A stretch of 64,000 bases of DNA from Acanthosoma haemorrhoidale (GCA_930367205.1 OV884009.1:34357841-34421840); one strand, 5' to 3'. Positions 33,272-43,587 are shown, numbered from the stretch's first letter. Made by a program: numbers and translations. Notes: generated from the sequence alone by a model not told the origin.

Positions 33272-36271
33272 TTGTACTTCCGCCTCAACTCTGTTGCCCT
33301 TTGCTGCGATATCAAGCAAATGTATCGCCAGGTTCTCGTCCATCCCGAGCACCGGCATTATCAGCACATATTTTGGAAACCAAGCGAGAGCGCTGTTACT
33401 CAAGAAATGCATCTCAATACCGTCACTTACGGTATGGCTCCGTCAGCCTTTTTGGCTGTACGAGTGCTCCAACAGCTAGTCTACGATGAAGGCCACCGTT
33501 TCCCTATGGCTTCTCATGCTATAATGCATAACTCGTACGTGGATGATATTATTTGTGGCGCTTCCAGCCTTAGCGAGGCTGCCTCTTTGCAATCTCAGCT
33601 CACTGAATTATTGGCTTTAGGCGGTTTCCAGCTACGCAAATGGTCATCCAGCCATCCTGAGCTTCTGCATACTTTGCCTCATGACCATTTGGAATGCCCA
33701 CTTCTGTTTTCAGACCCCGATCGGACTCTCAAAATTCTGGGTCTTAATTGGGAGCCTTCGTCCGACTCATTTATTTTCCGTATCACCCCCTTCGATGGAA
33801 CCTGTACAAAGCGTTCCTTACTTTCATACATTGCGCGAATTTTCGACCCTAATGGGTTTGTAGCTCCAGTCACATTTGCATTAAAAGCTATGCTACAACA
33901 ATTATGGTTGTCTGGCCTTACGTGGGATGAACCCATCAATCAGACACTTCAACAATCGTGGTCTCGTCTCGTTCACAACACGAGCACTCTTGGTAACCTT
34001 CGTATACCACGACATATCATACAACCTAATGACGCTTCATTAAGCCTTATCGGCTTCGCCGACGCATCTCAACTCGGCTATGCTGCCGTAGTGTACTTAT
34101 GTTCAGAAACCGCTCATTCTCGCGTCAGTACTCTCTGGAAGGCCAAAACTCGTGTAGCTCCTCTCAAAACATTGTCAATTCCTCGTTTGGAGTTATGTGC
34201 AGCTCTGCTGCTGTCCGAGCTTATTTGCTCATTGCTGACATTTTCTTATCCTTCCCCTTTGCAGACCGTCCGTCTATTTTCGGATTCTCAGATCGTACTC
34301 TCGTGGATCAACACTTCCCCACATCTTTTAAAAACCTTTATTGCTCATCGCATTTCCCGCGTAAATGAAATTCCATTTTCTAATCGCTCTTGGTCGCATG
34401 TATCTTCCGACCAGAACCCTGCTGACATGGCCTCAAGAGGTCTTACAGCTGAGCAATTTGTCACTCCTGACTCTCAAACATTGTGGTATTCTGGCCCTGA
34501 ATTCGCCAATCAACCTCAGATTCCATGGCCTGACGCCTTTGAACCTTCCTCAGCTCACACTGAGCAGCTGCCTGAGTTATGCAATACCAATCCCGTCTCA
34601 TTGGTGGTAGTCTCATCCAGCAATTTCCTGCACAATTTGCTTACCCGATTTTCTTCATTAAATAGAGCACGTCGAGTCCTGGGTTGGATCTTGCGTTTCT
34701 CAACCAACGCTCGCATTGCAGCATCAGCGCATCGAACTCAGGGTGACCTTACGGTTTCCGAGTTACAAGCTGCCATGCAATATTATGTCGCTTCCACTCA
34801 ATCCATCCATTTCTCAGCCGAGATAGCTCGTATTCAGACCCAACAAAACACCAAGTCATTGCAAACATTAACCCCTTTTCTGGATCAAGCCGGTGTTCTT
34901 AGGGTGGGCGGTAGACTTTCGCGTTCTCAGTTGCGTTATCCAGCTCAACACCCAATATTGCTGCCCAAACGAGCTTATTTGTCATATCTGATATCACGTC
35001 ATGCTCACTTGACATGCCTTCATGCTGGTGCTACCACTTGTATGGCGCACATTCGATCCGAATATTGGATCCTATCTTTGCGCAGTTTGATTCGTTCGGT
35101 AATTTCATCATGCCGCACATGTAAATTGTTCAGAGCGCCTCGTTCGCCTCAACCATTGATGTCAGATCTTCCGTCGGTCCGCCTGACACCAGGCCGTCCC
35201 TTTATCAACACGGGCGTCGATTATGCTGGCCCTTTCAACGTCAAGTCTTCTCGACTGCGTAAGGCCCCCATTACCAAAGGTTATTTATGCCTTTTCGTGT
35301 GTCTGACCACCAAGGCATTGCATCTGGAGTTCTCCTCCGAGCTATCCACCTTTGCGTTTCTCTCGGCCTTAGATCGTTTCATAGCACGTCGCGGTCTACC
35401 TCAGTCCATTTTGTCGGACCGAGGAACCAATTTTATTGGCGCCAACCGCGTCTTAAATGAAGCTTCAGTATTCATGCGCGATCATTCATCCGAAATCACT
35501 TCGCACCTCAGTTCCCAAGGCATTCAGTGGCATTTTAACCCTCCCTCTGCTCCAAACTTCGGCGGTATTTGGGAAGCAGGTGTCAAGTCCGTCAAAACCA
35601 TTCTAAGCCGTATCACTGCAGATACTTGCTTCACTTCCGAAGAATATTTTACCTTCTTTGCTCGTATTGAAGCCATCCTTAACAGCCGACCTTTGTGCCC
35701 TCTTTCATCAGATCCTCTCGAGGCATCCGATTACCTCAGCCCTGGACATTTCTTAATCGGTGCTCCTTTATTAGCCCGTCCAGAAATGCCCCCATCGCCA
35801 TCATGTTCGCTCACCCAAAGATGGAAAGCTATCACGCAGATCTCCCGACAATTTTGGGATCGCTGGTCTCACGAATATCTCAACACCCTCATGCAACGCC
35901 ATAAATGGAATCTTCATTCCAAGGAAATTTCTGTTGGCGATGTTGTTTTCATCAAGGGAATCTCAACTTCTCCTCTTCATTGGCCCATGGCTCGGGTAGA
36001 ATCCCTTCACCCCGGCGCTGATGGCGTGACACGGGTTGTCACCATACGCAACCCATCTGGTTCATTCGTTCGGCCCGTCAATCGGCTTGTGCCCCTTGAC
36101 TCTCAGGCCTACGTTTCACAGTTGTCATTCATTTATTCATTTTTTTTTTTTCTCTTTTTCTTTACCTTTTCCCCTTTAACGTTTCCATTCTCATTATTCC
36201 TTGTTTCCTCAATCATGTACATAAACTCTCAAGTAAATCATGCTATTTCATTTGTGTTAGCTCTCATTTAA
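33272..36271 (+). CDS. BEL/Pao pol: RT (partial), RNase H, integrase; 1000-codon open frame
   Basis: It is uninterrupted from 33272 (TTG, not a real start; RT-like reading begins near 33251) to TAA at 36269-36271. RT lacks its N-terminus but keeps DIKQMYRQV (residues 13-21), LNTVTYGMAPS (48-58) and YVDD (89-92). RNase H/A17-type region: FADAS (262-266), IPRLELCAA (303-311), SDSQIVLSW (337-345). Integrase: HHCC zinc motif (about 577-617), then catalytic D650 (GVDYAGPF), D716 (SDRGTNF) and E768 (GGIWEAG). The C-terminus carries the basic domain usual after BEL integrase. Without gag, protease and a complete RT this copy would need proteins from another element to move. Confidence 0.93.
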   Translation: MYFRLNSVALCCDIKQMYRQVLVHPEHRHYQHIFWKPSESAVTQEMHLNTVTYGMAPSAFLAVRVLQQLVYDEGHRFPMASHAIMHNSYVDDIICGASSLSEAASLQSQLTELLALGGFQLRKWSSSHPELLHTLPHDHLECPLLFSDPDRTLKILGLNWEPSSDSFIFRITPFDGTCTKRSLLSYIARIFDPNGFVAPVTFALKAMLQQLWLSGLTWDEPINQTLQQSWSRLVHNTSTLGNLRIPRHIIQPNDASLSLIGFADASQLGYAAVVYLCSETAHSRVSTLWKAKTRVAPLKTLSIPRLELCAALLLSELICSLLTFSYPSPLQTVRLFSDSQIVLSWINTSPHLLKTFIAHRISRVNEIPFSNRSWSHVSSDQNPADMASRGLTAEQFVTPDSQTLWYSGPEFANQPQIPWPDAFEPSSAHTEQLPELCNTNPVSLVVVSSSNFLHNLLTRFSSLNRARRVLGWILRFSTNARIAASAHRTQGDLTVSELQAAMQYYVASTQSIHFSAEIARIQTQQNTKSLQTLTPFLDQAGVLRVGGRLSRSQLRYPAQHPILLPKRAYLSYLISRHAHLTCLHAGATTCMAHIRSEYWILSLRSLIRSVISSCRTCKLFRAPRSPQPLMSDLPSVRLTPGRPFINTGVDYAGPFNVKSSRLRKAPITKGYLCLFVCLTTKALHLEFSSELSTFAFLSALDRFIARRGLPQSILSDRGTNFIGANRVLNEASVFMRDHSSEITSHLSSQGIQWHFNPPSAPNFGGIWEAGVKSVKTILSRITADTCFTSEEYFTFFARIEAILNSRPLCPLSSDPLEASDYLSPGHFLIGAPLLARPEMPPSPSCSLTQRWKAITQISRQFWDRWSHEYLNTLMQRHKWNLHSKEISVGDVVFIKGISTSPLHWPMARVESLHPGADGVTRVVTIRNPSGSFVRPVNRLVPLDSQAYVSQLSFIYSFFFFLFFFTFSPLTFPFSLFLVSSIMYINSQVNHAISFVLALI

Positions 36272-36306
36272 CCCGGAAATTAGTTGCTCTAATTTGGTGG
36301 GCGGTA

Positions 36307-36911
36307 TGTTTACGCCATTTGCGTAAAATTAATTTCATTTAATTTGAATTTGCTATTCAATAAGTAATTACCCGAAACCATTCGGTATTTCAGTGAATCA
36401 CAGACGCTGGCGCTGCCTGCCGGCTCGATCAGAGTTTTTCCCCCCACTTTTTTGACTCGACTGGTAACTTCATGTTCACTATAGCGTCCTTTTTTGTCTT
36501 CAACAGTTGTCATTTTTTCACACTGTTTTTCAAGCGTATTCTCAACGCCATTATTTTTTATTTAGTCATTATTCAATTCACTATTACGCAGTCTTGGAGA
36601 AGCGACATTTCAGATTAAACGCAGACAGCTATTGGATGAATCGGGACTTGGATAAATCTGGAGTTTGGGCCCAAATCTCTAGGTTGTCGGAGTTCAAGAA
36701 GGGAGATTCGCACGCTGTCGTCACATCGCAGCAGGTAGGAATTTACATTACTGTGTTTACATTTGATATTGTCATTTCTCTAACGAAACTCTCAAATAAT
36801 TACAGTCCACTTAAAACTCAAACGTATAGCTAATTATCCCCAGGCTAATTAGTTTCTCGAATCAGTCGCCTCGTTTGCCGGTTGCGATTTCAACTGGTGA
36901 AATTTCAAACA
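36307..36911 (+). repeat. BEL 3' LTR
   Basis: 605 bp, a direct copy of 32025-32629. It is preceded by a purine-rich tract (ggtgggcggta) suited to plus-strand priming, 36 nt after the pol stop. Confidence 0.95.
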
Positions 36912-37510
36912 AGTACATTCGTCGAATCATCAAAGGCTTGAAGAAGACTGAAAACTACTTTGACGATATTGTCGTACATGGTGAAACAAAAGAAGAATGT
37001 CTCGAAAATTTAAGAAATCTGCTTTAAAGATTAAAAGAACATGATCTTCACCTTAACAAAGATAAATGTGTTTTTCTCCAGTCTAAAATTGAGTATCTTG
37101 GGTTTGTTGTGGAATACAAGATCAGCAAATCCCCAGCAAGGACTGCAGCTATTGGAAAGATGCCAAGACCTGAAAATCCAGATGAGCTGTGACGATTTCT
37201 TGGCCTTGAGTCATTTTTTTCCAGACGCTTCAATGCTCACACACCATCTTTGAGCCCTCCTATGCAAGGGGGTCAAATGGCATTGCTCACCAGCTTGTGA
37301 AACCGCTTTTCAACGCATCAAAGAAGAACTCTGCAGCGACAGGGTACTTATACCATTCGACCCAAAATTACCCTTGGTCCTGACAACTGATGCCAGCCCT
37401 TTTGAGGTGGCCGCTGTACTAAGCCATGTCATAAATGGTTGTGAAAGGCCAACCGCTTATTCATCTAGGTCTCTTAACCCCTCTGAGAAGCATTACTGAG
37501 GTACTGAGAA
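36912..37510 (+). pseudogene. mag-like reverse transcriptase C-terminal half and RNase H start
   Basis: Immediately after the BEL 3' LTR and its AGTAC duplication the old RT continues: YIRRIIKG, then YFDDIVVHG (the catalytic FDD near 36958-36970), HLNKDKCVF and IEYLGFVVE. A TAA near 37024 and later stops break it. An RNase H start (LVLTTDASPFEVAAVLS) follows at about 37375 and AYSSRSLNPSEKHY at about 37455. Nothing recognisable as integrase follows. Confidence 0.82.
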
Positions 37511-37740
37511 GACATACCCGAGCAGGTATGGGAAATAGTGTGAATTCTAAGATGGGAGATATCTTGGGATTTCACTCTTAAAGTATGTCGAGCATAAGTG
37601 TGTAAGGAGAGAGAAGAACAGACCTACCAACAACAAGTCCACCAGGCAGATGACACATTTCAAAGAAGCTACTGCGAGTACCAAATAAACTACAATTCTT
37701 CGCCGTTTAGAGACAGCTAGCTTTATACATCCTTTATTAA

Positions 37741-38247
37741 ACATCTAGGTGTTTTTTCTTAGATTTTAATGTTGACTAAATTAGATTAAAATGCAAGTTT
37801 CGTATGTCACAACCCCACCTTGAGATGTTTCTTAAAAGAAAAAATTCATAAATAAGAAAGTTGTTTTATTATTAACACATTGAACCTGATATTAGTATTT
37901 GTTAGTAATGAGGCCGATACTTAATGTCCCCAGGTGTAGATATAATTTGTGCGCTTAGTGTTGCCACATATCGTTTATGGACTTATAACCCTACAAGCTT
38001 AAGCAAGGTATTTAATTTGGGGTTGTCATATCAGGTAATTTTATTATTAATACCTTAACTTTTAAAATCACTATGATATGTATACAACTAGTCCAGCTAT
38101 AAGTTCTTTTACATGGAAAAAGTAGGAAAATCAAACACAGATTGAATTTTGACAGTGAAATTTATTTAAATAACATGCCTTACTATAAATAATTAAATGA
38201 AAATTAAACTATTAAAAATGGTCACCTCTGGCTTGTAGTCTGTAGGG
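37741..38247 (+). other. Intronic AT-rich DNA, nothing recognised
   Basis: This lies between the end of the mag-like relic and the solo-LTR-like piece. No coding or repeat structure is seen. Confidence 0.45.
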
Positions 38248-38430
38248 TCAGTTGTCAATACACATAATAAGTAAATATATATATACATATAAGTTAAGGC
38301 TCGTGGTACGGCAATGTTAGGCCTAATACCAAGTAGCCCCATATAAACAAAGGCTGTAAATATATATAGAGGATTAGAAGTGGAATAAAGACAGTTAAAA
38401 CCTAGCCGTTGTATATAATCATTTCCCTTA
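38248..38430 (+). repeat. Solo-LTR-like fragment related to the 26.4-kb Gypsy LTR
   Basis: The start (tcaatacacataataag, (AT)n, catataagttaaggc) matches the start of the LTR at 26412 in order and spacing. AATAAA is present near 38381. No internal element sequence follows. Instead, the DD41D-type transposon leader begins within about 100 bp. Boundaries are uncertain. Confidence 0.45.
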
Positions 38431-38564
38431 GTTTTGATCTTTTTTTTTTTAATCATCTGAAGCTGGTTGGACTTCCGAACTTTGACAGTTGATAGCGGCC
38501 ATATTGTTGAAGCTGAATCTGTCGAATTGGCTGTCATTTATTCAGTCTGTTTTGCCAAATCACC

Positions 38565-39756
38565 ATGGATGGATATAGTGTTCAACAACACGTGCAAATG
38601 ATAAAATTGTTTTATCAATATGGGTGTTATGTTCGGGCAACGTTCCATGCACTTCGCTCATTTTATGGTCATCATAACTGTCCTACCGAGAGGACTATTC
38701 GCAGTGTGGTGGATAAATTTGAGTCCACCAGTTCAGTAAATAATCAACCAACACCCGTACGTCTACGAAATGCAAGATCTTCCGAAAACATCGCCGCTGT
38801 CCGTGGGAGTGTGCAGGAGAATCCGAGGCAGTCGATTTCGCATCGCTCACAAGAACTCGGTCTTTTGCAGACCACAACTAGACGAATTTTGCGTCGTGAC
38901 TTGGGGCTGCACCTGTACGAAATTCAACTGACCCAGGACCTGAAGGTAAAAGACCATAGACAACGACTTGTGTTCGCTGAATAGGCCCTGGAGCAGTTGG
39001 AAACAGACCCTAATTTTCATCGAAAAATCATATTCAGTGATGAGGCCTATTTCTGGATGAATGGGTACGTCAACAAACAAAATTGTCGAATTTGGGACGA
39101 TACCAATCCACATGATCCAAGAGCGTCCAATGCATCTTGAAAAAGTCACTGTTTGGTGTGGATTATGGGCTGGCGGCATCATCGGCCAATATTTCTTTGA
39201 GAACGACATTGGCCTGGCCATCACCATCAGTGGCGAGTGCTATAGGTTGATGATTACCAACTTTTTTTGGCCTGAATTGAATGATATGGACACCAACGAC
39301 ATATGGTTTCAACAGGACAGCACTACGTGTTACACAGCTCATGTCACATTGGACATTCTGCACGAGCGATTTGAGGGCATGGTCATCTCACGTGGGGGTG
39401 ATGTGAACTGACCACTGAGATTGTGCGATTTGACCCTGTTAGACTTTTTCTTGTGGGGTTTTCTTAAGTCACAGGTCTATGTGAATAAGCCATAAATCAC
39501 AACAGTCCTCAAGACCAACATAACCCATGCCATCGGTCAAATTCAGCCTGATTTATGCGCCAGAGTCATGGAAAATTGAACATTTCGGATGCGCGTCACC
39601 CAGCAAAGCCACTGCGGACATTTGCACGATGTTATATTCCATATATAATGGCATCGATAGGCCTTTCAAACGAATAAAAATTTTTGATGATATCTCACAC
39701 ACACTTTGTTTTATTTAAATTTAAAGATAGGAAGCACTTAATGAAAGACCCTATGT
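38565..39756 (+). pseudogene. Tc1/mariner-superfamily transposase, DD41D-like family, decayed
   Basis: A 139-codon frame opens at 38565. Its N-terminal HTH region (VQMIKLFYQYGCYVRATF; ERTIRSVVDKFE) and middle (SQELGLLQTTTRRILRRDLG) are typical of a widespread insect transposase group. A TAG at 38982-38984 ends it. The catalytic core continues in shifting frames: FSDEAYFWMNG near 39040, WFQQDS near 39305, CDLTLLDFFLWG near 39425. There are 41 residues between the second and third acidic residues if the last D of LLDFF is used, hence DD41D. The right end is near 39756, directly before the mariner. The left TIR is not identified. Confidence 0.75.
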
Positions 39757-39761
39757 ATATA

Positions 39762-41049
39762 AAGGGTTGGCCAAAAAGTCCATTCGGTTTTTGTCATCAT
39801 GAAACTTCAAGCAGCCTAATATGTAGCTAACTTCAGTCCGTCCCTTGCGAGTGGGCTCTCGTCAGATACTAGACACTTCAACATAGTTTGATGCAAAGTT
39901 CCGACGAGACTGATTGTATTTTGTGTGTTTAGGATCATCCTGAAAATGGAAAACCAAAACGAACATTAGCGACACCTCATGCTTTTTTATTTTAAAGAAG
40001 GCAAGAAAGCAGTGGAAACTTGCAGGAAGATATGCGCTGTATATGGAGAAGATGCTGTTAAAGAACGTGTGTGCCAGAAGTGGTTTTCAAGATTACGATC
40101 AGGAAATTTTTCGGTTTAAGACGCACCTCACTCTGGCCGGCCAACTGAGATTAACAGCGAGAAAGTGAAGGAATTAGGCAACACCAATCCCTGTTATACA
40201 ACTAGGGAGATCGCAGTTATCCTTAAAATATCCAAATCGAGTGTTGAAAACCATCTGCATCAACTTGGCTACGTGAGCAGGCTCGATGTTTGGGTTCCCC
40301 ATCAACTTAGTGAGGTTAACCTTGCCCAAAGGATTTCTATCTGCTATTCGTTGCAGAAACGTGAAGAAAACGATCCTTTTTTGAAGAGAATGATGACAGG
40401 GGACGAAAAGTTGATAACACTGTGGAGCGCAAATGCTGATGGGGGAAGTGCGGCGAATCACCACACAAATGACAACTCGACCCAAAAGAATAAACTTCAC
40501 CCAAAGAAGGTTATGCTCTCGATTTGGTGGAATTAGAGGGGTGCTGTCTTTTACGAACTTCTTCCCGAACAGGACCATCAATTCGGATGTGTACTGTGAC
40601 CAGCTCAACAAATTAAATGCAGCGATCCACCAGAAGCGTCCAGAACTAGCCAACCATAAGGGGATTGTCTTCCAGCATGACAATGCCAGACCGCACACTT
40701 CTTTGCAGACGCGGCAGAAGTTACTGGAGCTTGGCTGGGAAGTTTTGCCACACCCTCCATATTCTCCCAACCTTGCACCTTCAGATTTCCAACTGTTTTG
40801 TTCTCTTCAAAATTCACTGAATGGACAGACCTTCAACTCTGAAGAAGATGTAAAAATCCACTCAGAACATTTTTTTGCCAGTAAACACAGGAAATTCTTT
40901 GAGCATGGAATTATGAATCTGCCCATGAGATGGCAGAAGATACTGGAACAAAACGGCAATTATATCATTGATTGAATAAATCGCTTAGTGTATAAAAGTT
41001 GTGTCTTATTTTCGCTTAAAAAACTGAACGGACTTTTTGGCCAACCTGA
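39762..41049 (+). mobile_element. Mariner transposon, copy 1 (decayed)
   Basis: Inverted ends GGTTGGCCAAAAAGTCC start three bases inside each border, and TA flanks both sides (39760-39761 and 41050-41051). The element is about 1.29 kb, the usual mariner length. It carries a broken DD34D transposase. The same family occurs in opposite orientation at 49238-50457. Confidence 0.92.
39946..40974 (+). pseudogene. Mariner transposase, copy 1, broken
   Basis: It reads from MENQNEH at 39946, with a TAG after nine codons, another TAA near 40118 and frameshifts near 40420 and 40535. The HTH part, TGDEKLI (first catalytic D), QHDNARPHTS (second) and YSPNLAPSDF (third) remain visible. The natural stop TGA follows the terminal NYIID at about 40972-40974. 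Damage is far greater than in copy 2. Confidence 0.9.
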
Positions 41050-41059
41050 TATAAGTACA

Positions 41060-41800
41060 CAGTACTTCTTATGGAAAATTGTCAACTGCTTTCACCCGGG
41101 CATTTTTCAGGCTCTCCAAAATAGTGTGTCCCCTGTGGCAAGCCATTAACTCTAGATTTGACCAAAGCCAGAAGTCCAGAGGGTTCAAATCAGGACTTCC
41201 AGGGCCAGTCTGAAGCCTTAATGAACTCCGGAATGTTCTCCTCCAACCACTAGTGAGTTGATCAAGCCTTGTGTGCAGGGGTTGAATCTTGTTGAAAAAC
41301 CCATTATTTTCCAAGCAAAGACAGTGCTGTTCAGGTGCTATATATGCTCCAAAATATCTTCCCAGTTCTTCCTAGCTTGTTTTTTAATGCCATGTTTGCA
41401 AAAATGAAGTTTTGTGGTAGCATAAAAGTGTACCCTGCACCAAACCATCACTGAGGACAGATGGTGCACCACCCTTCCAATCTGCTCTTGGGCTTCCTAG
41501 GAGTCGTGAGCATACAGTTTGTCATTCTGACAATTAAATTTTTCTTCAATGTTAAAAATTTTCTCATCTGAAAATAATATCTTATGGTGAAGATCACCGG
41601 CAGCTTAACAATGCCTTTGCTTTCTCTTCTTTAATCTTCTTAAGTGAAGTGATAGGCACTCATTTGAAGGTCATGTTAGCGATTTGATGCATTGACCTTG
41701 CTGAAATACCCATCTTTCTTGACATTATTTTTTGTTTTCTTTGTAGATTTCTTCAATTTTAATTTTCAACTCCTTTAATGACATTTTTTGTCCTTACTGT
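41060..41800 (-). pseudogene. Tc1/mariner-superfamily transposase relic (maT/DD37D-like), minus strand
   Basis: In scattered minus-strand frames from about 41800 the order is an N-terminal helix block (MGISARSMHQIANMTFK), a degraded first catalytic box near 41575, SVMVWCRVHFYATTKLHF near 41420, and the third catalytic box SPDLNPLDFWLW near 41190, then the tail of the ORF ending at 41069. The SPDLNPLDxxLW box is usual in DD37D/maT elements. It abuts mariner copy 1 without any gap to speak of. The second catalytic residue region is not readable. Confidence 0.6.
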
Positions 41801-42508
41801 AATATTTGTAGCTATTATTTATTAAATATTAAAATGTTAATTTTAATTAACCTAATTGAGTGCTGAAGATACTGCAAAACCTGGAAGAATTGATCAAACA
41901 GATTAAAATGTGTAGTTCAAATAACAAGTTGAATCATTGAAACTATCCAGTATTCCTTGTACAGGAATTGTGATTGAAAGTAGCATCAGTTATCATGAAT
42001 TTAAGCATCAAGGCTGATTTATGCTTACAATGGTACATACACATTTATACATTATTAAATTGCATAAGCATTTGATTACTGGTAAATTGTGACTTGTAAT
42101 AATGCTAGAAATATTGTTTGATTTCTTCTATGAATTAAAGTGACTACAGGTGATAGCACTGCAAGCAGGTTACCATTTGTACAACACAATCAATCCATTC
42201 CTATAGTTTTAACTTTTTCTATAATCAACAATAAGTTATACCAAGTCATAAGGACAGAGTTTGACTATGTAGGGATATACATAGATAAACATTAGATCTA
42301 TATGTGACATTGTCACAATGGTTTAAATATAATAATAATTCTTCTAAAAAATTGCATAGTTACCAAGTTAAGATCAAAAACAAGAAAAAAGTTAGTTTTT
42401 CTTCAGTTGTTCTTTATCTTTAGACCACTGAATGATTGGACTACACTGTTTAAAAAACAACAACAAATTAGTGAATTATTATTCAGAAAAAAAGTTAATG
42501 TTGCTTAC
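41801..42508 (-). other. FAM193 intron, nothing recognised
   Basis: AT-rich DNA between the maT-like relic and the donor at 42507-42508. No coding or repeat is seen. Confidence 0.45.
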
Positions 42509-42570
42509 CTGTTGGTCAGATATTTGAGTGCAAACTTCAGATTCACAATCAGGTAAAAATTGTCCAAATT
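42509..42570 (-). CDS. FAM193: FAM193-like gene, most 5' exon detected
   Basis: This exon has 62 nt, entering with two bases (phase 1) and leaving in phase 0 at CAG|GTAAGC. The acceptor follows a T-run (tttttttcag). The in-phase reading is FGQFLPDCESEVCTQISDQQ, an acidic segment with two Cys. Of the other two frames one has a stop and the other would not fit the next exon's phase. Exons further 5' must exist, because the first codon is incomplete and no ATG is present. This is a splice- and phase-based call and less certain than the C-terminal exons. Confidence 0.6.
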
Positions 42571-43540
42571 CTGAAAAAAATTAATAAATAATGAAATCAA
42601 ATTTATAAGGTGTTCATGGAATTACAAATATTCTGGGAGATAGCCCACTAGAATAATAGAAGTAAATATAAAAGGTTCTCTAGTCCTGTATATATAATAT
42701 TGGATAGAATAAGCTTAGAAATAAATATATATTCATTTATATATAAATAATGAATACATTAAACTTAAATAATAGCATTTACATGTAAATTTAATAAAAT
42801 AAAAATATTATTTATTGTCAGATTGAGAGAATAGAATGAACTAGACAAGTCAAGATTTGAATATTGGAAGTGAAGGAAGGGGTGTTGAATGTTCATTAGA
42901 TTGAGGTTCCTAAGAATTGTGACCCTCACCCAACAATGCAAGATAAATTGTGCTCAATCCCAATTTTTCTTCAACCCTTTTTCATTAGGGTTCAACCTAA
43001 ATTAAATTCAACTTCCTTCACAAATGCTCTTTGTTCAGGGCTAACCAATATGTCTTCAGTCTTTTATATCTCTCCTGAAAAAATTCGAACAAATGGCTAT
43101 GGGTTTTAGAGATTTTTCAGCTTTAAGAGCAAGAAGGCCAGAAATTTTGATGGAGAGAAAGGTGTTATTGGCCTGACCTAGCATTGTATTTATCATTCCT
43201 TCAGGCTAGCTTAAGCTAAATTTCTCTAGACCAAGTTTTCAGATCATCTCTATTGTTGTCTAGTATTCACCAATTCTCTCTCAGATAACCTTATTTCTGA
43301 TCTTGTCCAGTTGAGTCCATTTTCTCTGATAGTTAATTTCGGTAACTCGTATCCTAGAATACACCTTCCATGTTTCTGATGTATATATGAGGATGGGTCC
43401 ACAATCAACATAAAAATTTGCCACTTTTTTACACTTCAGATGGCCATTTCACAAAAGTGAATGAAGTGTTCTGGTGAACTTATTAGCCAATTCCGCCTTT
43501 TTTTCTATATCTGCCCTGAAGGTTTTTATTTATTATTTTA

Positions 43541-43543
<3 letters not shown>
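42571..43543. other. Upstream sequence, nothing recognised
   Basis: AT-rich, with somewhat more balanced composition at 42890-43470 but no readable motif in six frames. It may hold an old repeat. Confidence 0.4.

Positions 43544-43584
<41 letters not shown>
43544..43584 (+). repeat. (AT)n microsatellite
   Basis: About 20 uninterrupted AT units, the longest dinucleotide run in the window. Such tracts are unstable in length. Confidence 0.95.

Positions 43585-43587
<3 letters not shown>

Larger units (their letters stand above)
32025..36911 (+). mobile_element. BEL/Pao LTR retrotransposon, young, internally deleted
   Basis: Two direct 605-bp LTRs (32025-32629 and 36307-36911), both TG...CA, flank a 3677-bp interior and differ by about four bases by eye. 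A 5-bp target duplication AGTAC lies on each side (32020-32024 and 36912-36916). The interior holds a short gag piece and a 1000-codon pol frame. BEL elements are normally longer inside, and the rest of gag, the protease and the start of RT are missing here. It sits inside the RT of an older mag-like Gypsy element. LTR identity and the clean duplication show a recent insertion. Confidence 0.95.
29617..37740 (+). mobile_element. Old mag-like Ty3/Gypsy retrotransposon, split by a BEL insertion
   Basis: A probable 5' LTR (29617-30026), a TTGGCGACGAG primer-site-like motif at 30028, gag (30210-30990), protease, and the first half of RT run up to 32024. The second half of RT and the start of RNase H resume at 36912, on the other side of the BEL element. 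Elements of the mag group share this primer site style and the CCHC-bearing gag. The reading stops being recognisable near 37510 and no 3' LTR is found. Numerous stops show it is old. Confidence 0.8.

Noticed and set aside
33679..34368. Several short frames on both strands inside BEL pol
   Set aside because: They are overlapped by the 1000-codon pol frame with clear domains.
43544..43584. (AT)n tract as an origin or regulatory element
   Set aside because: It is a simple microsatellite; several shorter ones occur in the window and nothing ties it to a function.
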